Shown here: piece after piece, positions 11,035-20,749 of the stretch | How positions within the stretch are numbered: position 1 is the stretch's first letter | Layout of the letters: each line of letters begins with the position of its first letter | Origin: Conchocele bisecta | Lineage: Eukaryota; Mollusca; Bivalvia; Lucinida; Thyasiridae | DNA: 64,000 bases | NCBI GenBank assembly: GCA_029237695.1 | Contig: CM055274.1 | Span: 24,479,505-24,543,504 of the forward strand | Reading direction: 5' to 3' | Translations under genes and position numbers: made by a program | Notes under the pieces: generated by a model | What the model was told of the DNA's origin: nothing | The model's database searches: none | Seen by the model: the letters and a program-made list of their open reading frames with translations, nothing else

Positions 11035-11787
11035 GTGGTGGTCGGGGGTGGGGTGTGTTGTGTAGTCATAGACAAAAACTGGTCGTGGTGGTGATACACA
11101 TTGTTCCCACTGTGGGATATAGACCGGAACTTTTAGGACGCCAAATGTAGATGGCTGGTGTGTGTGGGGGATCATTGTTTTGTGTCCCCGGCGGTGGTGC
11201 GGAGTACAATGATGAATTACTGATGAATTACTGTATTGAACACACATGTATATGTACTGTGATACCGTACTTCACAATCCTCAGTTTTAAATTGTTTCTG
11301 TATCGTAAAACTGAACATTTATTCATTTTGAAAAACTTACAATTGTGGCAGATGATCGAAATGAAAACCGGATGTTTACATGCGAAATGAACCGGTGCAT
11401 CGGTATATTTTAACCGCACGATGACCCACTGTATATTCATACCATATCCGTACGGATATATCGTATATACGAACGGATATCATATGTTTTTGTATAATCG
11501 TATAGTACGTTTGTATAATGTAAACAAACTGTACTATGCGATGATACGGTAAGTTTTTAACGGAAATAGCGAAAGAATGACCGCACAAACGGTATCGCGA
11601 AAGAATGACCGCACAAACTGGACCGCGAAAGAATTACCGCACAAATGGTATCGCAAAAGAATGACCGAAACAACGGGACCGCGATTGGACCGCAATTAGA
11701 CTGCAATTTCAGAGCGGACGAATTGCAATTCAACGACCGCTGGATTGCAATTCTTGGTAAGTGAATCGCAGGCGGGAGTGTAGTATT
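11035..11787. repeat. inter-satellite block 2
   Basis: Contains GTGGTGGTCGG, GGATCATTGTTTTGTG, then AAAACTGAACATTTATTC. A run of four diverged 27-bp units follows (GCGAAAGAATGACCGCACAA), then AATTGCAATTC palindromes and the end GAATCGCAGGCGGGAG. No coding potential was recognised. Confidence 0.75.
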
Positions 11788-13082
11788 TCACCATGCCCAG
11801 TACGTATAGCACTTGATTAGTTGGCCATCTCACCATGCCCAGTATAGCACATGATCAGTCGGCCATGCCGAGTATAGCACTTGATCAGTCGGCCATCGCA
11901 CCAGGACTAGCAGAGCACTTGATCAGTCTGCCATCGCACCATAACTAGTATTATAGCGCTTGATCAGTCGCCCATTGCACCATGCCCAGTATAGCACTTG
12001 ATCAGTTGGCCATCTCACCATGCCCAGTATAGCACGTGATCAGTCGGCCATGCCGAGTATAGCACTAGATCATTCGGCCATCACACCAGGACTACTTTAG
12101 CACTTGATCAGTCGGCCATCGCACCAGGACTAGTATAGCACTCAATCAGTCGGCCATCACACCAGGACTAGTTTAGAACTTGATCAGTCGGCCATCACAC
12201 CAGTACTACTTTAGCACTTGATCAGTCGGCCATCGCACCAGGACTAGTATAGCACTCGATCAATCGGCCATTGCACCAGGCTAGTTTATAACTTGATCAG
12301 TCGGCCATCGCACCAGGACTTAGTTTTTGAACTTGATCAGTCGACCATCGCACCAGGAATAGTTAGCCCTTGATCAGTCGGCCATCGCACTGCGACTAGT
12401 TTAGCCCTTGATTAGTCGACCATCGCACCAGGACTAGATAGCACTCGATCGGTCGGTCGACATACTACGCACCGAGGAGCTAGTTTTAAGAACAATTTTG
12501 AAATCAGTCGGCCAATCGCCACCACGACTAAGTTATTTTAGAAACTTGAATCAGTCGGACAATCGCACCAAAACTAGTTTACCGTCCATTGATCTGACGC
12601 CATCGCACCATGAACTAGTGTTTAGAAACTTTTGATCAGTCGGTGGTCCACCCGCACCATGACTAGTTTTGCCCTTGCTCAGTCGGACCATCGCACCAGA
12701 ACTAGTTTAGAACTTGATCAGTCGGCCATCGCACCAGGACTAGTTTAGAACTTGATCAGTCGGCCACCGCACCACGACTAGTTTTGACCTTGCTCAATCG
12801 GCCATCGCACCAGGACTAGTTTAGAACTTGATCAGTCGGCCCATCGCACCACGACTAGTTTAGTTTAAACTTGATCAGTCGGCCATCTCACCAAGACTAG
12901 TTTATTAGCCCTTGCTCAGTCGGCCATCGCACCTGGACTAGTATAGCACTCGATCAGTCGGCCATCGCACCACGACTAGTTTAGAACTTGATCAGTCGGC
13001 CATCGTACCAAGACTAGTATAGCACTTGATCAGTCGGTCATCGCACCAGGACTAGTTTAGCACTTGATCAGTCGGCCACGTC
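11788..13082. repeat. 38-bp satellite array 3
   Basis: About 34 copies. Units between roughly 12430 and 12680 are disrupted by many small indels, either an old degenerate stretch or poor consensus quality. It ends at GTCGGCCACGTCATCCTG like array 1. Confidence 0.85.
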
Positions 13083-13850
13083 ATCCTGTTACAGACAGAA
13101 GTGGTGGTCGGGGGCGGTGGGTGTGGGTGGGTGTAGTGTAGTCATAGACAAAAACTGGTGGTGGTGGTGATACACATTGTTCCCACTGTGGGATATAGAC
13201 CGGAACTTTTAGGACGCCAAATGTAGATGGCTGGTGTGCGTGGGGGATCATTGTTTTGTGTCCCCGGCGGTGGTGCGGAGTACAGTGATGAATTACTGTA
13301 TATTGAACACACTGTATATGTACAGTGATACCGTACTTCACAATCCTCAGTTTTAAATATTGTTTCTGTATCGTAAAACTGAACATTTATTCATTTTGAA
13401 AAACTTCAAATTATGGCAGATGATCGAAATGAAAACCGGATGTTTACATTCGAAATGAACCGTGCATCGGTATACTTTTAACCACAGGATGACCCACTTT
13501 ATATTCATACCATATCGTTACGGATATATCGTATATACGAACTGATATCGTATGTTTGTATAATATTCGTATAGTACGTTTGTATAATCACTGATAATGT
13601 AAACAAACTGTACTATACGATGATACGGTAAGTTTTTACCGGAAATAGCGAAAGAATGACCGCACAAACGGTATCGCGAAAGAATGACCGCACAAACTGG
13701 ACCGCGAAAGAATGACCGCAAAAACGGGACCGCGTTTGGACCGCAATTAGACTGCAATTAGACTGCAATTCCAGAGGGGAAGAATTGCAATTCAAGGACC
13801 GCTGGATTGCAATTCTTGGTAAGCGAATCGCAGGCGGGAGTGTATACCAT
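13083..13850. repeat. inter-satellite block 3
   Basis: Close copy of block 2, with the same order of G-rich start, GGATCATTGTTTTGTG, AAGAATGACCGCAC repeats and AATTGCAATTC palindromes. It ends CGAATCGCAGGCGGGAG at about 13840, close to the right edge of the A-only block. Confidence 0.75.
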
Positions 13851-13973
13851 GTGGTAGGGAACTGACCAATACAAAGCGGCGAATTTACGATGAGGTATAA
13901 TAAGGTGCATTGTGTAATTCTTTGTATCATATTATTCAAATATGTCCAGTAGTTAGTTTTACACATTGTTAAC

Positions 13974-14000
13974 ACACATGCTAGGTACATTGTATAACAA
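13974..14000. repeat. single unit of the 24-bp minisatellite (copy A)
   Basis: One unit (ACATTGTTAACACACATGC then TAGGT) beside the exon donor at 14006. The same place in copy B holds about 125 units (39066-42070). Confidence 0.85.
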
Positions 14001-14006
14001 ACTTAC

Positions 14007-14128
14007 AAGTCTAGACTTTGTGCCGTAAAATTCTGGTCTGTCTGGCTCGTTTTCCTCAAACTGTTCCACGTCCCACTTGTAAGCCAACTCAGATTGCTTT
14101 CTCTTCCACACCTCCAGAAATAGCGTCC
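14007..14128 (-). CDS. anoctamin exon: TM2 end and cytosolic link (copy A)
   Basis: A 122-bp exon with acceptor CCCATAG and donor CTT followed by GTAAGTTT. The peptide contains TLFLEVWKRKQSELAYKWDV, then an acidic stretch EQFEENEPDRPEF and KSRL. The pattern 'W.T.FLE.WKR....Y.WD...EEE..RP' is the anoctamin signature at the cytosolic end of TM2. The first two bases (GG) complete a Gly codon begun in the previous exon, giving SVWGTLFLE. It differs from 42088-42209 by six transitions, all synonymous. Confidence 0.92.
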
Positions 14129-14143
14129 CTATGGGAGCAAAAA

Positions 14144-14450
14144 TGAGACACGCCATTGGATTTTATACAATATATATCACAATATTTTTTCAAAAATAAA
14201 GTCAAACGTTGATAAAATATTCAGAGTACATTCGGAATATAATTTTTGTCAAAACTTTTCTGAAAATTTTGTCAACATATGCAAATAGCACGCGATATAT
14301 GTTTGCACATATGTGCAAACAACGGAAACCATGTAACAATCTGACTTAGATAGTAGGTATCTGAAAACCTTTAACAAAAATCTCGGACATACAGTTGAAC
14401 AGACAGACTGGGTGGCGATGTACCACAAAACATTTTCTGAGTGCGGGTAC
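14144..14450. mobile_element. TGAGACACGCC MITE, degraded right part (copy A)
   Basis: Starts TGAGACACGCCATTGG 15 bp beyond the exon's acceptor side. The intact palindrome is in copy B (42225-42451). In A the distal arm is replaced by other sequence, including GAACAGACAGACTGGG shared with B near 43000. Confidence 0.5.
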
Positions 14451-14488
14451 ATACAAAACATTCAGCACTGAAAGACAGTGTCCTCCCT

Positions 14489-14793
14489 GTAGCCTATTTC
14501 ATCAACATTGCAAAGTATACTTTAGTAGCAAAGTATACTTTGAGGGAGAAATTTTCAATTTTATGATAAATTTATTAATTTTTATTATAATGAATTTATT
14601 ACATTATCACAGCCATTTTGGCTGTGATAATGTAATAAATTCAGTATAATAATTCTGCATACTTTTAATCATGAAATATATGCATTTGTTAGTTCTATAT
14701 GAAAGAATGCATTTCAGGAAAAATAAATGATTACTCCCTCAAAGTATACTTTGCTAGTAAAGTATACTTTGCAATGTTGATGAAATAGGCTAC
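14489..14793. mobile_element. palindromic MITE, TGTAGCC family, A-only insertion
   Basis: About 305 bp with ends GTAGCC and GGCTAC. Copy B has an empty site near 44034 (GTGTCCTCCCTGATCTCCC). Comparison leaves at most a 1-2 bp target duplication. Confidence 0.8.
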
Positions 14794-15010
14794 TGATCTC
14801 CTCCCTATATATACTGGTATATACATCTTAAGATAAACATACCCCCCCAACATTCTTCGAGAGATACAATGAAAAGTCTGGACCCCAGGGTGTCTGATCT
14901 AGAGAGGTTCCACTGCAATTCAGGTATATAAGCACTTCAGTTACATGGTATGTGCTTTGCAACAATCAATAAGCATTATCTTTAGGGGTACATCGATCAG
15001 TGTTACGATA

Positions 15011-15950
15011 CAGTAGAACTTCGATAACTAGAACAGGTCTGGCTCGAACACCATGGAAAACTCGAACTGGTTTGACAGTCCCGGCAAATTTCCTATATAA
15101 TTCATGTAATAAAACACCTTAAACTCGAACTATGAATTACTCGAACAGTCGAACCTGTGGATTAGTCCCGTGGACGGTCAAACAGTGGTAATTACCGCTA
15201 ATAACTCGAACAGGTAAGTCTGTGATCAGCTGTTTGTCTAACGAGGTGCGAATTCCACCATTGCGGGCGGTCGCGTTGAGTAGTTTCCCTTGACGCGGGA
15301 TAACATTAAATCACGAATCGCAAACAATAGCGGCGTGAATTACGGGCGTTATGATGTCCACGCTAAATTAAGTGATTTGAACAAAATTCATTTTATGTAA
15401 TGTTTAATTGGCTGTTGAGCGACTATTGACACATTTCTATGTCTATCGAGTGAATAATGCGTGCTTAGTTTGTGAATAAAACGAGACGAATTCGAGCAAT
15501 CGTCATTCTATGACAATTATGTCTGAGAGTACACTAGTATCTGTGTTAATTTATAGTGTTTTATAATTGTATACTGACATTGTTTCGTTTATATTTTCCG
15601 TTTGTATATTTATTCCAACCACTGTAACTATGTGCTATTTTTAGACACTGGAAATAAACCATTATTAATGTATAGACGCAAAGCGGAACATAGCGGTTTA
15701 TTTGACGTATAATTACATGTAAATATTGAATAAAACAGCAACTTTACAATTGTATTTGTTATTTTTCATTTCTCCCTCCAAATGTAATGCATATACATGG
15801 CATGTCACATCGGTCATCTCATATATTCACATAAGTGATTTTATTGACTGAATGTGACAGTACATTTTTGAAACTTCATTCCCTCGAACTATGCATCGCT
15901 TGAACTCAAACTCGATTCCGTTGCCGGTTCGAGCGATCAAAGTTCTACTG
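15011..15950. mobile_element. Tigger/pogo-like non-autonomous element, A-only
   Basis: A 940-bp element with ends CAGTAGAACTTCGATAAC and AAAGTTCTACTG, flanked by TA on both sides. Copy B shows the empty site with a single TA (AAGATATTTTTATT near 44680). Repeated 'CTCGAAC' motifs lie inside both ends. TA duplication and CAGT ends fit the Tc1/mariner pogo branch. No transposase frame remains. Confidence 0.8.
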
Positions 15951-15979
15951 TATTTTTATTATACAAATACGTGTCACCG

Positions 15980-16293
15980 GTAGCCTATTTCATCAACATT
16001 GCAAAGTATACTTTACTAGCAATACTAGCAAAGCATACTTTGAGGGAGTAATCATTTATTTTTCCTGAAATGCATTATTTCATATAGAACTAACAAATGC
16101 ATATATTTCATGATTAAAAGTATGCAGAATTATTATACTTAATTTATTACATTATCACAGCCAAATTGGCTGTGATAATGTAATAAATTTAGTATAATAA
16201 AAATTAATAACTTTATCATAAAATTGAAAATTTCTCCCTCAAAGTATACTTTGCTACTAAAGTATACTTTGCAATTTTGATGAAATGGGCTAC
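15980..16293. mobile_element. palindromic MITE, TGTAGCC family
   Basis: Ends GTAGCCTATTTCATC and GATGAAATGGGCTAC, axis at AGCCAAATTGGCT. It ends 22 bp from the donor of the 16316-16404 exon. The allelic copy is 44709-45012. Confidence 0.8.
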
Positions 16294-16315
16294 TTGTATG
16301 ACCAATGGTACGTAC

Positions 16316-16404
16316 CCCATACACTGATGAATAAGGCGAAGTACGGTGTGACATCGTTGTCAAATGATTCCTTGATGTTTTTAAACAGGTCCGTTAGTGT
16401 TGAA
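16316..16404 (-). CDS. anoctamin exon: end of loop 1 and TM2 (copy A)
   Basis: An 89-bp exon with acceptor TGTGTTTCAG and donor TATGGG followed by GTACGTACC. It encodes STLTDLFKNIKESFDNDVTP and then TM2 residues YFALFISVW. Its first base completes an Asn codon with the 54-bp exon (AA+T), making N-S-T. Its last base starts the Gly of WGTLFLE. The segment 'FDN..T..FA.F...W' is typical of anoctamin TM2. Only two synonymous differences from 45113-45201. The donor is GTACGT here but GTAAGT in copy B. Confidence 0.9.
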
Positions 16405-16426
16405 CTGAAACACAAAGAAACACATT

Positions 16427-17323
16427 TGAGACACGCCATGGGAATTTGTACCTTCTGACAACAGCATTCTTTAACTAGAAATGTGGCCTGTCGGCACACG
16501 AATGCCCCCACTGGCAGCCAAAGAAAACGAGGCATATTTGATTATAAGCCATTTACCCGAGCGTTAAGGTTTCGAACGAACCAAATGTGTGACCTTGACC
16601 CTGGGCTTAGCGGGGGCAGGGCGAATGTGGATTTGTCACAGGGTGGTAGAGGACCATTGGAGCAATGCGTGTGTGAAATGTAACGCAGATCCGATCAAGG
16701 ACACAGAAATTACAAGCCATTTACCAAAGCGTTAAGGTTTGGAACGCACCAAGTCTGTGACCTTGACCCTGGGCTTAGCGGGGGCGGGACGAATGTGAAT
16801 TTTTCACAGGGCGGTAGTGGAGCATTGGAGCAATGTGTGTGTGAAATGTGAAGCAGATCCGAGCATGTAAGCCATTTACCCAGCGTTAAGGTTTCGAAAG
16901 CACCAAGTCTGTGACCTTGACCCTGGGCTTAGCGGGGGCGGGACGAATGTGGATTTGTCACAGGGTGGTAGAGGACCATTGGAGCAATGCGTGTGTGAAA
17001 TGTGAAGCAGATCCGAGCAAGGAAACAGAAATTATAAGCCATTTACCCAGCGTTAAGGTTTCGGGACGTACGTACGTATGTACGTACGGACGCCGGTAAC
17101 ACTATATGCCCCCCTCACCATTCGGTGGCGGGGGCATAATAAATACATTTACCAAATTTAACACATTTTCCATAAATGAAGTCAAAGGTTGACAAAACTT
17201 TCCGAGTACTCTGAAATTTTTGTCAACTTCTTAACTAATTTAAGAAAATATCCAATTTTCTGTAAATATATTTCATGAAATATCGCAGATGTCCGTAGGT
17301 AAAAAATCACATGGCGTGTCTCA
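16427..17323. mobile_element. TGAGACACGCC MITE split by a pearl-like insertion
   Basis: Ends TGAGACACGCCATGGG and CATGGCGTGTCTCA. The element starts 23 bp beyond the exon edge, on its acceptor side. The uninterrupted allele is 45224-45433. In A it is opened by the insertion at 16475-17137. Confidence 0.7.
16475..17137. mobile_element. pearl-like (Helentron-associated type) element, A-only
   Basis: About three 175-bp units containing GTGACCTTGACCCTGGGCTT and GGAGCAATGCGTGTGTGAA. They are followed by (ACGT)n and a terminal hairpin ATGCCCCCC-TCACC-/-GGTGGCGGGGGCAT. Copy B has the empty site TTTAATAAATAC at 45268-45280. Short frames across the units are not genes. Confidence 0.7.
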
Positions 17324-17496
17324 TATATACATGACCCACGAATAGCGGTGTGGTTAGTGAGATTATGACCAGTGACTCTTCATTCCTTGGTAAACTCATG
17401 CAGCCTGGTACCGATCTCAATATATAACATCCGGATTACTGCTACACTATGGACGTCACACATAGGACTGCCAATACAGTTTAACACCACAAAATA

Positions 17497-17677
17497 CAGT
17501 CAAACCTGTGAATAAAGGCCAGTCATGAGAAGTGAAAATTCTGGCCTTTGTTCACAGGTGGCCTTTATTCGCAGGGTCATTTATCTAGTAATTGTGCCAT
17601 TGGGACAACAAACGTGTGGCCTCTACAGCCAGGTGATTGCTATTCGGAGGTGGTCTTTAGCACAGGTTCGACTTTTG
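17497..17677. mobile_element. short pogo-like MITE
   Basis: Ends CAGTCAAACCTGTGAATAAA and TTTAGCACAGGTTCGACTTTTG, with internal GGCCTTTATTC and GGTGGCCTTT motifs. The end is similar to the element at 43054-43995. The allelic copy is 45631-45811. Confidence 0.6.
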
Positions 17678-17837
17678 ATAAAGACCATGTATCGAAAATT
17701 TAATAAAAAGAGTGACTTTAAAATAATGTATACAGTAATGATTCAGTAATTCTGCTTGTGACTAAGTTAGACCCTGATCAGACAGCAGCTGTTACACAGG
17801 TTGAAAGCTCAATCAAAACATTTTTGTTGTGACCACT

Positions 17838-18062
17838 GGTTGAAGTAACGGACTGAGGTTTATAAATATATACATTTTTTTTCGAGAATTTATTAGGGAC
17901 ATAAACTTTGAATTAAAAGTCTGACAACACTGACTGAAGGAATTATGACATTTTTGGAATGAACACTACATGTCACAACCACAGTTTGAAGTAATGGACC
18001 GAGGTCTATAAATACATTAAATATGCCTAAAAGCATTAATAAACGGAAAAAAAAATAAGATA
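17838..18062. repeat. diverged fold-back, CCGAGGTCTATAAATAC family
   Basis: Two direct motifs GGTTTATAAATATATAC and GAGGTCTATAAATACATTA, then GCCTAAAAGCATTAATAAAC. It is related to the perfect palindrome at 31443-31596 and to 27080-27370. It is also present in copy B near 45972-46180. Confidence 0.5.
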
Positions 18063-18404
18063 AACAATATTTTTTGTACTCCCTCCATATATATGTTTAG
18101 CTTATTTTTTTTCGAAAAAAATGTTTTTTTGTGTTTCCTTATAATCCCATCCCAATTATATTTCAAAGTGATGAAAATTATTTAAAATCATACTTTTCAT
18201 CCTATTACCAGACTACAACAAAAGCATACACCAATAGTTAGTTAGTCATATGTCTTCTTTTCATGATGCGTTGCGTGAAAATCTGTGACTTACCTAACGT
18301 CAAAATCATAACAAGATTTAAGAAAGTTGCTCTGACAAAATAAAATGGAAAATATTTCACGCAATATTGTATTTCTGTTTTTTTTTTCACATTTGAAATT
18401 GTTC
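18063..18404. other. AT-rich intron, nothing recognised
   Basis: Poly-A/T-rich sequence with a weak AATAAGATAAACAATATTTTTT fold near 18050-18110. No gene or repeat family assigned. Confidence 0.4.
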
Positions 18405-18645
18405 AAGTTTTGTTTGTTGGTGTTTAACGACCTATCAACAGCTAAGGTCATTTAAGGCTGGACCAACGGGGGAGGGGGGGGGATTCCCCATTTTGCTGAT
18501 ACAAAAATCTTGATTAGTTTCCTCGAATCTCCCAAAAAGTATAGGTTTGGCCACTATTTGAACAGCTTTATCGAGGCGGTTCAAATGAGTGGTCACAACA
18601 TATACTTTTGATGAGATGGGGTATTCTGCAAGAAATGGATTAAGC
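18405..18645. mobile_element. SINE-like repeat (AACGACCTATCAACAGC motif)
   Basis: Contains GTGTTTAACGACCTATCAAC then AGCTAAGGTCATTTAAGGC, about 40 bp also present at 24784-24825. A conserved core of this kind in different sequence contexts suggests a SINE, but no pol III head was identified. Allele near 46540-46800. Confidence 0.35.
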
Positions 18646-18696
18646 AAAATTTAGAACACAGAAAACCGAAACAAGAACAAAATCAAGAGGACTTAC

Positions 18697-18750
18697 TTTG
18701 TCTCGCTAGTGGTGGTCTGCTGTGGCTCATCTTCATACGTCTTGTCTATG
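18697..18750 (-). CDS. anoctamin 54-bp exon: extracellular loop 1 (copy A)
   Basis: A 54-bp exon between acceptor TTGTAG and donor ACAAA followed by GTAAGTCC. Its first C completes AGC (Ser) with the upstream exon's AG. It then reads IDKTYEDEPQQTTTSET and ends AA, completed by the next exon's T to Asn. Both junction phases fit, which is the main support, because the acidic, Thr-rich loop is not conserved. The loop has no cysteine. Identical to 46856-46909. Confidence 0.8.
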
Positions 18751-19012
18751 CTACAACGATATTCAATCATGGTATATATACTGGTGTTACCATTCTACTC
18801 CAGCTCAAACTAGTGTGCTAGGCTGAATAATGTTTATTAACCACAAACCCACTAACCCAACATTAAAACTTAAAGGGTTTATGAAGGAATGCCTTGATAG
18901 GACCTTTGGTCGAACATCGGAATAGTGTGTTTGTGCTTCATTAAGCATCCATAAACCCATTATTCCAACATTCCGCCAAAAGCCTTTATCAATGAATCAT
19001 TGGATAAAGGCC

Positions 19013-19417
19013 TTAAAGATACATGCCCACTCAGTAGGCACAAAATGTTCTTTATATCAGAGACATCATCTGAGACATTTCCTGGCAAAATAAACATTAA
19101 TTCACTATTTCCCCACGTATTGATTGACATTAATATACATTTTATATCAGATGTAAATTTTCAAACTGATATCAGGGGAGATAACCATGTTTCCTTTAAT
19201 TTGTATAAATAATTAAAAAATATCATGCCTCATTTGCATATGAAAATAGCCTGATACCACCGCGCGTCACTATCAGTAAAATAAATATTAATTAATGATT
19301 ATATCTGTATAGCGGGCACTCGTATTTTTTAGAACTGGTATAATAGTGACACAATTATACACTTATTTAATTACTATAAAGAACAGTGTGTGCCTACTGA
19401 GTGGACATGTACCTTTA
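19013..19417. mobile_element. TTAA-flanked AGGTACATG MITE with internal deletion
   Basis: Ends TTAAAGATACATGCCCAC and GGACATGTACCTTTAA. Compared with 47529-48037 it lacks about 105 bp between CATGTTTCCTT and AATTTGTATAAAT. Confidence 0.7.
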
Positions 19418-19658
19418 AGACGAAATGTGAGAAGAATATGTTTGTGCTTCATTAAACGTCACTGAATACTTCAGTAGAATACATCTACTTCATTTCAGGG
19501 AAAAACCTTTTTTACGTCCGTTCAATAGCAAGGTCATATGCGACTGTGAACGGAGAAATGGGACTAAGTATTATGGAATGTGTGGATATTCAAACTTCAG
19601 ATCATCTATGCAACAACACCATGTTATATTTACCATTCCACTAGCATACAAAATTACC

Positions 19659-19874
19659 TTAACCCTTACACTGCTGAATTAAATTTGTCGTCTGCCGATT
19701 TTTTGTTTTTAATTTTCAGTTTTATCAAGAAAAAACATAGTTTGGCAGCACTTTAGAATCATTTCCATTTGAAATGATTCTAAAGTGCTGCAAAACTATG
19801 TTTTTTATTAAGATTACAGACAAAATATTAAACAGCAGACAACACGTTTCGTTTCCCAGCGCTCCAAGAGTTAA
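19659..19874. mobile_element. TTAA-flanked palindromic MITE, GTCGTCTGC family
   Basis: TTAACCCTTACACTGCTGAA at the left, GTCGTCTGC in the left arm, hairpin tip CATTTGAAATG, GCAGACAAC in the right arm and GAGTTAA at the end. Four loci in each copy: 19659, 26445, 28712 and 30760 in A, with B alleles. Confidence 0.75.
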
Positions 19875-20380
19875 CAAGAAACGAGGCAAAGCCACGAAGG
19901 CCAGGTTTTTTCCAAGCATAGACACTTGGATAACAAAATTAATTTACCCACTTTTTTTAGGACTAGAATGGTCCGTGGCCTGGCATGTCGCGCCTTGGGG
20001 CGAGGCATGGACACTAAAAAAATAGATATAGTAGATGGAAAAACTTTAACCAAAAAACTTTAATCAGACACACGGATGTACGGACGTACAGACGGACGTA
20101 TGCCAAAATGCCGACGATATCGCGCTGAAAATGATGATAAACACCCATGTGAAGTATCAAGGTAATGGGTGAAGCAGTTGCAGAGATATAGTACACAAAA
20201 AAACTTTAACAAAAAAATTCAAAGTAATTTGACCTTGACATTGGGCATAGGGGCCGCACGGTTCGGGGGTAGAATGAAAATATAGATGATGATAAACACC
20301 CATGTGAAGTTTCAAGGTAATGGGCGAAGCAGTTGCAGAGATATAGTATAACGAAAAACTTTTAATAAAAAAAATTTAAC
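19875..20380. mobile_element. pearl-like element with two about 150-bp units
   Basis: Contains CCTTGGGGCGAGGCATGG, GACGGACGTACAGACGG, and two units with AAACACCCATGTGAAGT and GGTAATGGG(T/C)GAAGC; one has TTGACCTTGACATTGGG. Present in both copies (B about 48490-48990). Confidence 0.6.
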
Positions 20381-20748
20381 CACACGTACGTTAAACAGTT
20401 AACGTTGAAAATGGCTAAGTCAATTACGTAGAAATAATAGGTGAAAGTAAAAAAAATGGTCACATGTTGGATAGTTTTATGTGGTAGGCACCCCTTGGTT
20501 ATGAAGCTGTGAAAGTTTGGTGGTCCTAGGTGGTACAGTACCAAAGAAATGGACTTAAACACGAAAACTTAACATTGTAAACGCGAAAAGTTAACATTGA
20601 AAATGGGTCAAGTTTAAAAAAAGGTAACATGTTGGATAGTGATATGTGGTGGGCACCCCTTGATTATGAAGCTGTGAAAGTTTGATGGTCCTAGGTGGTA
20701 CAGTAACAAAGAAATGGACTCAAACACAAAAACTTAACATTGATTGTG
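20381..20748. repeat. two-unit direct repeat of about 190 bp
   Basis: AACATGTTGGATAGT-type sequence, GGCACCCCTTG(G/A)TTATGAAGC and GGTCCTAGGTGGTACAGTA occur twice, at about 20460-20545 and 20620-20710. Conserved in copy B (48990-49350). Confidence 0.7.
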
Positions 20749-20749
20749 G

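Larger units (their letters stand above)
1757..13895. other. 12.1-kb copy-A-only intronic block
   Basis: Copy B runs straight from the left flank (GGTAACATACAT) to the right flank (ATTCTTTGTATCATATT) within about 40 bp (38995-39030). Copy A has about 12.1 kb between them. The block is a nest of repeats annotated separately below. I see no host exon or transposase in it. The exact junctions are blurred by short flank repeats. Confidence 0.75.

Noticed and set aside
8641..13082. CRISPR-like array (short repeats with regular spacing)
   Set aside because: The units are contiguous 38-bp tandem copies with no unique spacers, in a eukaryotic repeat context.
16483..17099. Frames rich in DLDPGLSG-type peptides
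   Set aside because: They are translations of the pearl-like units containing TGACCTTGACCCTGGG, repeated with unit period and broken by stops.
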